Shown here: in pieces, positions 33,001 to 41,955 of the stretch
Layout of the letters: the number at the start of each line of letters is the position of its first letter
Numbering within the stretch: position 1 is the first letter of the stretch
Source: CBFIHN01 sp965662575
Lineage (GTDB): Bacteria; Pseudomonadota; Gammaproteobacteria; Francisellales; CACEW01
NCBI GenBank assembly: GCA_965662575.1
Contig: CBFIHN010000004.1
Coordinates: 1-56,990 of the forward strand
Reading direction: 5' to 3'
Length of the DNA stretch: 56,990 nt
Notes under the pieces: generated by a model
What the model saw: the letters and a program-made list of their open reading frames with translations, nothing else
Told to the model about the DNA's origin: nothing
Databases searched by the model: none
Position numbers and translations under genes: made by a program

Positions 33001-34609
33001 GATTATCCTACTCATTGCAATTGCTTTTTTATTGGCGATGTTATGGGGACAATGGCAACAGCAGTATGCACCTAAAGTGACGTCCAGTAAGCCGGCAGCA
33101 ACTGCTCCCCATCAGCAAGTGCCCAATTTACTAGAGGGTGCCGTTCACCATCAAGCTAAAAATCTTGCAAGAGCCAGTAACCAGCAAGGGCGCTATATTC
33201 GGGTCAAGACAGATGTCTTCAATCTAACAATCGATTTAAATGGCGGGAACATCGTTGCGGCAAATCTACCGGCATATCCTAAGACCTTAAAAAGTGATGT
33301 GCCATTTGCATTGCTTAGCAATCAGCAAGCGACTTTATACCAGGCACAAAGTGGTTTTTTAAGCCCTGATTTATCCAATAAACTGCTGCCATTTACTGCC
33401 GCGAAAACGGATTATACGATGACGGGCAATCAGTTGGTCATTAACCTACATTGGCATAATGCTAAAGGCATTGCCTTAACGAAAACCTACACGTTCCACC
33501 AAGGTAGCTATGCGATTGGGGTCAATTACCGAATTGATAACCAAAGTAGCCACGATATGAGTGGTCGTTTTTATGGTCAGTTAATTCGTCAAGACCATAA
33601 AGTTTCACATGGCTTGTTGACTAGTTATACTACTTACACGGGTGCTGCGGTTTCTTATCCTGATAATCATTATCGCAAAGTCACTTTTGCCGATATGCAA
33701 GAGTCTAATCTTAATATCCACACCTTGGGTGGTTGGGCCGCGATGGTTCAGCACTATTTTATCAGCGCTTGGGCACCTGTTCAGAAGACACAAACACAAA
33801 TCTATAGCCGACACTATGGGGATGGTTTGTATGGTATTGGTATTGCCAATCCGATGATTGAGATTCCAGCTAAGCAAAGTAAAACCACAGGGCAGACTTT
33901 GTATGTTGGTCCAGCTATTGCTAAAAATCTAAATGCAGTTGCGCCTTACCTCAATAAAACTATTGATTATGGCTGGCTATGGTTTATCTCGGATATCATT
34001 TTTTGGGTGATGTCGTTTATTCATGGTTTTGTTGGTAACTGGGGTGTATCGATTATTTTAGTTACTTTATTGATTAAAATTTTATTTTATCCCTTGTCAG
34101 CCAAAAGCTATGGCTCGATGGCAAGAATGCGTGCGCTGCAACCTAAAATTCAGCAATTGAAAGAGCGTTGTGGCGAGGATAAACAAAAATTCAGTAAATC
34201 GATGATGGAAATGTACCGTAAAGAAAAAGTTAACCCACTCGGTGGTTGCTTACCGATTGCTGTGCAAATTCCTGTATTTATTGCTTTGTACTGGATGCTC
34301 ATGGAATCGGTTGAATTACGTCATGCGCCTTTTATTTTCTGGATTCATGATTTGTCAGTGCGCGATCCATATTTTATTTTGCCAATATTGATGGGGATTT
34401 CAATGTTTGTGCAGCAAAAATTGAACCCACCACCACCTGATCCAACACAAGCTAAAGTCATGATGGCACTGCCTGTCATCTTTACCGTATTATTTGCCAA
34501 TTTTCCTGCTGGTTTGGTTTTATATTGGTTGGTCAATAACTGTGTGAGTATTTTGCAACAGTGGTATGTCATGCGCAAAGTGGCTAATCAGTCGAAGAAA
34601 AAGCGGTGA
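32981..34609 (+). CDS. yidC: membrane protein insertase YidC
   Basis: Inner-membrane insertase and chaperone working alone or with SecYEG. The ATG at 32981 gives the N-terminal anchor (MNLKNIKIILLIAIAFLLAM); the longer frame start at 32936 lies in yidD. A large periplasmic domain (about 40-330) is followed by five hydrophobic segments with NWGVSIILVTLLIKILFYPL, the cytoplasmic MRALQPKIQQLKE and KVNPLGGCLPIAVQIPVFIA. The product is 542 residues. Confidence 0.96.
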   Translation: MNLKNIKIILLIAIAFLLAMLWGQWQQQYAPKVTSSKPAATAPHQQVPNLLEGAVHHQAKNLARASNQQGRYIRVKTDVFNLTIDLNGGNIVAANLPAYPKTLKSDVPFALLSNQQATLYQAQSGFLSPDLSNKLLPFTAAKTDYTMTGNQLVINLHWHNAKGIALTKTYTFHQGSYAIGVNYRIDNQSSHDMSGRFYGQLIRQDHKVSHGLLTSYTTYTGAAVSYPDNHYRKVTFADMQESNLNIHTLGGWAAMVQHYFISAWAPVQKTQTQIYSRHYGDGLYGIGIANPMIEIPAKQSKTTGQTLYVGPAIAKNLNAVAPYLNKTIDYGWLWFISDIIFWVMSFIHGFVGNWGVSIILVTLLIKILFYPLSAKSYGSMARMRALQPKIQQLKERCGEDKQKFSKSMMEMYRKEKVNPLGGCLPIAVQIPVFIALYWMLMESVELRHAPFIFWIHDLSVRDPYFILPILMGISMFVQQKLNPPPPDPTQAKVMMALPVIFTVLFANFPAGLVLYWLVNNCVSILQQWYVMRKVANQSKKKR

Positions 34610-34862
34610 TTGATGTATTTGTTTTGTCTTTTCTCAGAATACATCCCTGATGAATGATGCCCGCTTAATTAATGATGTGTTTCCAGTTAATGATGTTATT
34701 CGCGCGTAGGCGGGAATCTGTTCGTTCTCAATTGGCGTCTATGGTGACAAAGGACGAGATCCTCCTGGTGTCTTCAAGGTGCACAGCAGTAAAGCACGGA
34801 AATTTTGTGGGGACTGACGATAGGGAACTAATCGTTGGGCCCCAGTTACGAGTCATTGCCTA
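34610..34862. other. yidC-mnmE intergenic region
   Basis: These 253 nt have no credible ORF. A GCCCGC ... GCGGGAATC inverted motif (34668-34711) resembles the REP-like units elsewhere. The rest shows nothing I can assign. Confidence 0.3.
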
Positions 34863-36212
34863 ATGGACACCATCGTCGCACAAGCAACAGCACCAGGTTT
34901 TGCTGGCGTTGGCATTGTCAGAATCTCTGGTCATCAGGCACGAGCAGTGGCCCAACGTATTCTCAACAAAGTGCCGAAAGTACGCCATGCTGATTATCTG
35001 CCATTTTTGGGTGATCATGGCGAAGTAATCGATCAAGGTATTGCCCTATTTTTTGCTAAACCTAACTCATTTACCGGTGAAGATGTGCTTGAATTACAGG
35101 CACATGGTGGTCCTGTCATCTTAGATTTATTAGTGCAGCAAGCATTACGTGTTGATGGTGTCCGTATTGCCAATCCGGGGGAGTTTTCCCAGCAAGCATT
35201 TATTAATGATAAGCTGGATTTAGCTCAGGCTGAAGCAATTGCTGATTTAATTCATGCCAGTTCAGAGCAAGCAGTTAAATCAGCAGCCCGCTCACTGCAA
35301 GGGGAGTTTTCACAAGCGATTCAAAAACTGGTGAATCAAATGACACATGTACGCATGTATGTTGAAGCCGCGATTGATTTTCCTGAAGAAGAAATTGATT
35401 TTCTTTCCGATCAGGCGATTTTTGATCAACTGAGCGCCATTGAACAGAGTTTTGTGTATTTGCGTGAACAAACCCAACAAGGGACTTTTTTACAAGAAGG
35501 TTTGACCTTGGTTCTAGCGGGAAAACCCAATGCGGGCAAATCGAGTTTATTAAATGCTTTAGCGGAAAAAGAATCAGCTATCGTGACAGATATCGCCGGT
35601 ACGACCCGTGATACGCTTAAAGAGTCGATACAAATTAATGGTATTCCTTTACATATTATCGATACAGCAGGTCTGCGTGATACGGTGGATCGTGTGGAGC
35701 AAGAAGGTGTCAAGCGTGCTAAAGATGCCATCGCGCAAGCGGATCGTATCTTATTGGTGGTTGATCGCCAATCACAGCAGGACTTTGCTCAATTAAAACA
35801 GATTTGGCTAGAAGACCTAACAACACATAATAATATCACGATAGTTTACAATAAAATTGATCTACTTGATGAACAACCGCAGATAGTTAAAGGTGATGAT
35901 CATGATGAAATTTATCTTTCAGCAAAGCAAGGTCTTGGCATTGATTTATTACGTGAATATTTACTGGCTTCTGCTGGTGCGGAGCAAAGTGCTGAAGGGT
36001 CTTTTATTGCCCGACGCCGACATTTAGATGCCATCGAACGTGCGCAGAAAACATTCAGCGATGGTTTGCAGCAGCTGCAGCAACATCAGGCGGGTGAGCT
36101 TTTGGCAGAAGACCTACGCCAATGCCAACATATCTTAGGAGAGATCACAGGCACGGTGACGGCGGATGACCTATTGGGTGACATTTTTTCGAGCTTTTGT
36201 ATTGGCAAGTAA
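34863..36212 (+). CDS. mnmE: tRNA modification GTPase MnmE
   Basis: With MnmG installs the aminomethyl group at wobble U34 of tRNAs. The N-terminal folate-binding domain starts DTIVAQATAPGFAGVGIVRISG. The G domain has AGKPNAGKSSLLNAL (P-loop, near residue 222), DIAGTTRD, DTAGLRD and NKIDL. The C-terminus ends in the essential CIGK. The product is 449 residues. mnmG is not in the window. Confidence 0.96.
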   Translation: MDTIVAQATAPGFAGVGIVRISGHQARAVAQRILNKVPKVRHADYLPFLGDHGEVIDQGIALFFAKPNSFTGEDVLELQAHGGPVILDLLVQQALRVDGVRIANPGEFSQQAFINDKLDLAQAEAIADLIHASSEQAVKSAARSLQGEFSQAIQKLVNQMTHVRMYVEAAIDFPEEEIDFLSDQAIFDQLSAIEQSFVYLREQTQQGTFLQEGLTLVLAGKPNAGKSSLLNALAEKESAIVTDIAGTTRDTLKESIQINGIPLHIIDTAGLRDTVDRVEQEGVKRAKDAIAQADRILLVVDRQSQQDFAQLKQIWLEDLTTHNNITIVYNKIDLLDEQPQIVKGDDHDEIYLSAKQGLGIDLLREYLLASAGAEQSAEGSFIARRRHLDAIERAQKTFSDGLQQLQQHQAGELLAEDLRQCQHILGEITGTVTADDLLGDIFSSFCIGK

Positions 36213-36281
36213 GGGCAGCATTCACGCTAGCGAAATGCTAAGTTAAAATCTGCATACCTTGAATATTAACAACAGAAACCT

Positions 36282-37556
36282 ATGGATAATACCCGCAAGG
36301 TAATCACTTTATCTGCGATTGGCGGTGCGCTCGAATTTTATGATTTTATGGTGTTTTCACTCCTATCATCCTCTATTGCGCAAAGTTTTTTTCCACATGC
36401 TTCTTCAGTCAATGCTTTATTGATGACCTTTAGTACATTTACCGTTGGCTATTTAGCGCGACCCTTAGGCGCCTTAGTTTTCGGTCATATTGGAGATCGT
36501 TATGGCCGAAAAGTGGGTTTTTTAATTGCTTTATTGTTGATGGCTGTTCCATCTCTCGCCATTGCCATACTGCCGGGATATGACATCATTGGCGTACTAG
36601 CACCAGTATTATTGGTTGCTTGTCGTTTATTACAGGGTTTGGCTATTGGTGGTGAAATTCCAGGTGCCATTGTTTTTGTAATGGAACATGTGCAAAAAAA
36701 ACAGTTAGGTTTAGCGATTGCGCTATTGTTTTTAGGATTTAACCTTGCGACTTTTGGTGCACAGCTGATGGTGGTACTAATTCAGTGTTTAGAGCAGCAT
36801 CATGTTATTGGCCACTGGGGTTGGCGTTTAGCATTTCTATTATCTGCTGTCCTAGCCTTTGTTGGTTTCTATCTGCGTCGTGCGTTATCTGAAACGCCGA
36901 CTTTTTTGCAATATCAAAAAAAAATGCGGGGGCAAACCATACCGGCTTGGCATTTATGTTCAAAGCACCATAAAAATTTGCTAAGTGGCACTGTTTTAAT
37001 TGCTGCAGGAGCAGTGACTTTTTTTCTGTTGTTTGTTTATTTACCTTCCTTGCGTTTATTCCATCAAGGACAACCCTTAAATATAGAAGCTCTCGGTTGG
37101 CTTAATACGATGAATCTGGCGATATTTAGTCTGTTATTGGTGGTTGCGGGTTTTGTCGTTGATCATTGGATTAGTCGAGAGCGCTTGCTGCGTATCAGTT
37201 ATCTCATTGCCGCTGTGGTGAGCCCGCTATCTTTTCATTGGATGTTGCATGGTATGCTATGGCAGTTCTGTGTTGGCCTTGGGTTATTATCTCTGCCGGC
37301 TGCGATGATTTCAGCAACGTATGGTGCACAGTTGGCAAGCCTATTTCCAGTGGAGGTTCGTTATAGTGGTGTGGCCCTGGCGTATAGTCTTGCTTTTGCC
37401 ATATTTGGTGGTACCACACCATTAGTTGCTACCTTGTTATTGACGTATTTCCCTCCTGAGTGGTTTTTTCTCTATCCAGCAGTATTTATGCTATTAGGGT
37501 TTTGGTGTGTTCGAACTCGTCCTATTTCCGCTTCTGCTGTCTTCGGCTTACGCTAA
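36282..37556 (+). CDS. MFS transporter, metabolite:H+ symporter (MHS) family
   Basis: A 424-residue inner-membrane transporter with 12 hydrophobic segments. The N-terminus has the MHS signature GGALEFYDFMVFSLLS, the loop after TM2 has GHIGDRYGRKVGFL, and TM4 has RLLQGLAIGGEIPGA, all typical of ProP-like symporters of organic acids or compatible solutes. Substrate unknown. It lies between mnmE and valS, apparently as its own unit. Confidence 0.85.
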   Translation: MDNTRKVITLSAIGGALEFYDFMVFSLLSSSIAQSFFPHASSVNALLMTFSTFTVGYLARPLGALVFGHIGDRYGRKVGFLIALLLMAVPSLAIAILPGYDIIGVLAPVLLVACRLLQGLAIGGEIPGAIVFVMEHVQKKQLGLAIALLFLGFNLATFGAQLMVVLIQCLEQHHVIGHWGWRLAFLLSAVLAFVGFYLRRALSETPTFLQYQKKMRGQTIPAWHLCSKHHKNLLSGTVLIAAGAVTFFLLFVYLPSLRLFHQGQPLNIEALGWLNTMNLAIFSLLLVVAGFVVDHWISRERLLRISYLIAAVVSPLSFHWMLHGMLWQFCVGLGLLSLPAAMISATYGAQLASLFPVEVRYSGVALAYSLAFAIFGGTTPLVATLLLTYFPPEWFFLYPAVFMLLGFWCVRTRPISASAVFGLR

Positions 37557-37690
37557 GGGTCTGTTACAATTAACATGAAATCCTTCGGCATCTAATTGTC
37601 ATAGCTCAAGGAAAAATAACGTCATCGCAATGAAGGTGACTTTTTCCAGAGATAAGCCTTAGAAAACGACAAGATACAGCGAGATTACCT

Positions 37691-40447
37691 ATGGAAAAAA
37701 CATACAGTGCACAAGCGATTGAGCGTGCGTTATATCAAGACTGGGAACAATCAGATTTTTTCAAAGCACACGGAGCTGGAATGCCGTATTGCCTAATGTT
37801 ACCACCACCGAATGTCACCGGCAGCTTGCATATGGGTCATGGTTTTCAGCAGACGTTGATGGATGTTTTGATTCGTTATCATCGTATGCAAGGTGATTGT
37901 ACTTTGTGGCAGCCAGGCACGGATCACGCCGGTATTGCCACACAAATGGTGGTTGAACGTCAATTGGAGGCAGAGGGGACTAGTCGCCAAGCTTTGGGTC
38001 GCGAAGATTTTGTCAAACGTGTTTGGCAATGGAAGAATGAATCTGGCGGAACAATCTCTCAGCAAATGCGCCGTTTGGGCACATCTCCGGATTGGTCACG
38101 TGAAGGATTTAGCATGGATGATAACTTGTCGCATGCGGTGCGTGAAGCATTTGTACGCTTATATGATGAGGGTCTCATTTATCGTGGTAAGCGCTTAGTC
38201 AATTGGGATCCTGTGTTAAAGACAGCGGTGTCGGATCTTGAGGTTTTATCAGAAGAAACAGACGGTTCACTATGGCATATCCGTTATCCTATTGCTAATA
38301 GCTCTGATTATGTGGTGATTGCAACAACGCGCCCAGAAACATTGTTGGGTGATGCAGCCATCGCGGTGAACCCAGAGGATACACGTTATCAGCATTTGAT
38401 TGGTCAAATGATTGAGTTACCATTTTGTGATCGCCAGATTCCGATTATTAGTGATGATTATGTTGACCAGGCATTTGGTACCGGCTGCGTTAAAATCACC
38501 CCAGCACATGATTTCAATGACTATGATATTGGCAAGCGTCATGATTTGCCACAGATTAATATCCTGACGCTAGATGCCAAAATTAATAGCAATGCGCCAG
38601 AAGCCTATCAAGGGCTAGATCGTTTTGAGGCACGTCAACAATTACTCGCTGATTTAAAGCAGGCGGGTCTATTGGACAAAATTGAAAAACATCGGCTGAA
38701 GATCCCTAAAAGCGAACGGGGTGGGGCGATCATTGAACCGATGTTAAGCGATCAATGGTATGTAAGTACTCAGTCTTTAGCTGAGCCAGCGATTCAGGCA
38801 GTGAAGCAGGGTAAGATTACATTTATTCCTGAGAATGCCAGTAATCTTTATTATCGTTGGCTTGAAGATATTCAGGATTGGTGCATTAGCCGCCAGTTAT
38901 GGTGGGGGCATCGTATTCCTGCTTGGTTTGATAGCGAAGACAATGTCTATGTTGGGCAAGATGAAACCGATGTCCGTAAAAAATATCAGTTAGCTAATGA
39001 GGTGATTTTACGACAAGAAGAGGATGTTTTAGACACATGGTTTTCAGCTGCCTTGTGGCCATTTGCTACGTTAGGCTGGCCAGAGAAAACGCCGGAATTC
39101 AGTCAATTTTACCCAACCTCAACTTTAATCACGGGTTTTGATATTATTTTCTTCTGGGTAGCGCGAATGATTATGTTTGGCCTTAAATTCACCGGGGAAG
39201 TACCGTTTCGTGAGGTTTATATTCATGGTTTAATTCGTGATCATGATGGCCAAAAGATGTCAAAATCAAAAGGGAATGTTCTAGATCCTGTGGATTTAAT
39301 TGATGGTATTGAGCTGGAACCATTAATTGCGAAACGTACTTCAAAAATGATGCAACCTCGTTTAAAAGAAAAAATTATCAAGGCGACCAAAGCACAATTT
39401 CCCGAGGGAATTAAAGCGTATGGCACGGATGCTTTGCGTTTTACTTTTTGTGCTTTGGCCTCAACCAGTCGTGATATTGTCTTTGATGTGCAGCGGATGG
39501 AAGGCTATCGCAACTTCTGTAATAAGCTGTGGAATGCGTCGCGTTTTGTCCTAATGAATTTAGAAGGTCAGGCAATCCAAGCCGGAGAGCTGGGCTTAAC
39601 GGAGCGTTGGATTTACTCACGTTTAAATCATTGTATACAACAGGTCCACCAAACTATTCATCAATACCGTTTTGATTTGGCGGCTCAAGCAATTTATGAG
39701 TTTGTTTGGAATACGTATTGCGACTGGTATGTAGAATTTGCCAAAATTCATTTGCAGTCAAAGATCAATGATAAAGCCAAGGCAGCGATTCGCTATACGT
39801 TGGTCGATGTGCTCGATTGTATTTTGCGGTTAGCACACCCGATTATTCCGTTTATTACTGACAGCATTTGGCAATCGGTCAAGTCATTTTCTAACGCAGA
39901 GGGTACCAGCCTAATGCGGCAACCTTATCCGCAAGTGGATACGCAAATGCTTGATCAGACAGTTGAGCAACAGATGAATTGGCTTCAACAAGTTATTGTC
40001 GCGATTCGTACGATTCGCAGCGAAATGAATATCTCACCGAAAAAGCAAGTACCATTGCATATTCAACATGCAACAGCGACTGAAAAGACCAGTTTGCAAG
40101 CACAGCAAGATTTGCTGATGAGCTTAGCAAAAATTGAATCGATTAGTTGGTTAGAAGGTCATATTGAGCCAGGCACAACGGCGGTACAAACTGTCGGCAA
40201 ATTGGCCTTGCATATTCCATTGGCTGGTCTGATCGATACCGATGCTGAGAGGCAGCGTTTACAAAAAGAAATGACTAAGTTAGAAAAAGAACTGACACAG
40301 TTACAGGCCAAGCTAAGCAATCCGAATTTTACTGGAAGAGCGCCTGAGGCCGTGGTTGATAAGGTGCGTGCCAAACAACAGTTAGCACATAATAGTTACC
40401 AACAGTTGCAGCAACAGCTTGCTCAGTTGATACAATATTCTTATTGA
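37691..40447 (+). CDS. valS: valyl-tRNA synthetase
   Basis: Class I aminoacyl-tRNA synthetase charging tRNA-Val. The HIGH-type motif PPPNVTGSLHMGHGF (near residue 38), the editing domain around TTRPETLLGDAAIAVNP, the KMSKS loop DGQKMSKSKGN (near 520), the anticodon-binding domain and the C-terminal coiled coil (about 855-918) are all present. The product is 918 residues, slightly shorter than E. coli (951). Confidence 0.97.
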   Translation: MEKTYSAQAIERALYQDWEQSDFFKAHGAGMPYCLMLPPPNVTGSLHMGHGFQQTLMDVLIRYHRMQGDCTLWQPGTDHAGIATQMVVERQLEAEGTSRQALGREDFVKRVWQWKNESGGTISQQMRRLGTSPDWSREGFSMDDNLSHAVREAFVRLYDEGLIYRGKRLVNWDPVLKTAVSDLEVLSEETDGSLWHIRYPIANSSDYVVIATTRPETLLGDAAIAVNPEDTRYQHLIGQMIELPFCDRQIPIISDDYVDQAFGTGCVKITPAHDFNDYDIGKRHDLPQINILTLDAKINSNAPEAYQGLDRFEARQQLLADLKQAGLLDKIEKHRLKIPKSERGGAIIEPMLSDQWYVSTQSLAEPAIQAVKQGKITFIPENASNLYYRWLEDIQDWCISRQLWWGHRIPAWFDSEDNVYVGQDETDVRKKYQLANEVILRQEEDVLDTWFSAALWPFATLGWPEKTPEFSQFYPTSTLITGFDIIFFWVARMIMFGLKFTGEVPFREVYIHGLIRDHDGQKMSKSKGNVLDPVDLIDGIELEPLIAKRTSKMMQPRLKEKIIKATKAQFPEGIKAYGTDALRFTFCALASTSRDIVFDVQRMEGYRNFCNKLWNASRFVLMNLEGQAIQAGELGLTERWIYSRLNHCIQQVHQTIHQYRFDLAAQAIYEFVWNTYCDWYVEFAKIHLQSKINDKAKAAIRYTLVDVLDCILRLAHPIIPFITDSIWQSVKSFSNAEGTSLMRQPYPQVDTQMLDQTVEQQMNWLQQVIVAIRTIRSEMNISPKKQVPLHIQHATATEKTSLQAQQDLLMSLAKIESISWLEGHIEPGTTAVQTVGKLALHIPLAGLIDTDAERQRLQKEMTKLEKELTQLQAKLSNPNFTGRAPEAVVDKVRAKQQLAHNSYQQLQQQLAQLIQYSY

Positions 40448-40518
40448 ATATATTGCAAGGTGAGCAACGTTCATTTTGAGGTAAAATAGTTGTTAAGCTG
40501 GGATCATTCTGGATGTGA

Positions 40519-41859
40519 CTAGCTATAACGCTTAAATACTGCAATTGATTCAACGTGTGTTGTATGCGGAAACATGTCGATGACGCCTGCTTCAACTAAT
40601 TTAAAACCTTGTTCATTGACTAACAGGCCTGCATCACGTGCCAGTGTTGCAGGGTTGCAAGAAATATAAACAATATGGTTGATTGAATTTAAGCCTATTC
40701 TTTTAATAACAGCTTCCGCACCCGCACGTGGTGGGTCGAGTAGCAATTTATTCGCGCCGCGCTTTAAGAAATGGTCATCAAATTGTTCATCAAATAGGTT
40801 GGCGGCATGAAATTCGGTATTAGTTAACTGATTGTATTGTGCATTGGCCAATGCTCGCATAGTCATTGGCTCATCACCTTCAACACCAATAACTTTTTTT
40901 GCATAGCGTGCGATGGGTAGACTAAAGTTGCCCAAACCACAAAATAAATCTAACACGACGTCATCTGCGTTAAGCTCAAGTTTTTGTAAAGCCAGATTAA
41001 CCATCTGCTGATTTAGTTTCGTGTTAACTTGCGTGAAATCTTGCGGTTGAAAATTCACACGAATATTATGCGTTGGTAATTCATAATAAAGGCCTGTTTT
41101 GGCAGCATTTTTTGGCCAGATTGGATGAATGCTATCTGGGCCTTTAGGCTGTAGGTAAATCCAGAATTCATTGGTCTGTGCAAATTGAGATATATTTTCA
41201 ATGTCCTGCGGTGATAGTTCACAGAGATGACGAATAATCAGTGCCGTTTTTTTATCATCAATCGCTACTTCTAATTGGGGAATTTGGTCTTTCGCTGTTA
41301 AAGTCTCTAGCCATTGCCGAAGCTCGGTTATATGATCACCAACACTAGGGTGCAAAATCTCACAGCGTGACATATCAGTTAAAAAGTGCCCGTTTTTTTC
41401 ACGAAAGCCGACCAATACGCCACCTTTTTTAATTACATAACGTACACCCAAGCGGGCTTTGTGGCGGTAGCCAAACTGGTTGGCAGTCAATGGGCTGATC
41501 CATTTTTGTGGTGTGACATGACCAAAATGTTCAAACTGGTCGGCTAGCACGTTTTGTTTGTGTTTAATCTGTGCTGATGAGTTCATATGTTGCAAGCTAC
41601 AACCACCACAAAGCCCAAATACAGCGCATGGTGGTTGTACGCGATCACTAGATGGCTTAAAGACTTCAATCACTTTAGCTTCATCATATTGACGGTGACA
41701 GCGCGTGTATTGAAAAGACACTTGTTCGCCTGGCAAAGCACCATCAACAAAAACGGTCTTGCCTTTAACTTCCGTTATGCCTCGCCCTTCATGACTTAAG
41801 CGCAGGATATCAGCAATGACCAATTCTTGAGGTAATTTTTGACGGCGACGGCGTTTCAT
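40519..41859 (-). CDS. rlmD: 23S rRNA (uracil-1939-C5)-methyltransferase RlmD
   Basis: SAM-dependent methyltransferase with an iron-sulfur cluster. An N-terminal TRAM domain (residues 10-70) is followed by cluster cysteines in CAVFGLCGGCSLQHM. The Rossmann motif VLDLFCGLGNFSLPIA, LLDPPRAGA and the catalytic-Cys motif YISCNPATLARD complete the set. The product is 446 residues. In many relatives it precedes relA; here it stands alone between valS (convergent) and feoB. Confidence 0.93.
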   Translation of the reverse strand: MKRRRRQKLPQELVIADILRLSHEGRGITEVKGKTVFVDGALPGEQVSFQYTRCHRQYDEAKVIEVFKPSSDRVQPPCAVFGLCGGCSLQHMNSSAQIKHKQNVLADQFEHFGHVTPQKWISPLTANQFGYRHKARLGVRYVIKKGGVLVGFREKNGHFLTDMSRCEILHPSVGDHITELRQWLETLTAKDQIPQLEVAIDDKKTALIIRHLCELSPQDIENISQFAQTNEFWIYLQPKGPDSIHPIWPKNAAKTGLYYELPTHNIRVNFQPQDFTQVNTKLNQQMVNLALQKLELNADDVVLDLFCGLGNFSLPIARYAKKVIGVEGDEPMTMRALANAQYNQLTNTEFHAANLFDEQFDDHFLKRGANKLLLDPPRAGAEAVIKRIGLNSINHIVYISCNPATLARDAGLLVNEQGFKLVEAGVIDMFPHTTHVESIAVFKRYS

Positions 41860-41955
41860 AATGTAAATCCAAAACTCAAAAACGCGCTATTGTAGTTGAC
41901 GGTGGATAAGTGATCAATCCTGGGGACGGTGATTCATGGCTTGAGGTGTCATCGA

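Noticed and set aside
41898..41910. GGTGGATAA as a further DnaA box
   Set aside because: One mismatch, isolated, and not next to AT-rich DNA or other boxes.
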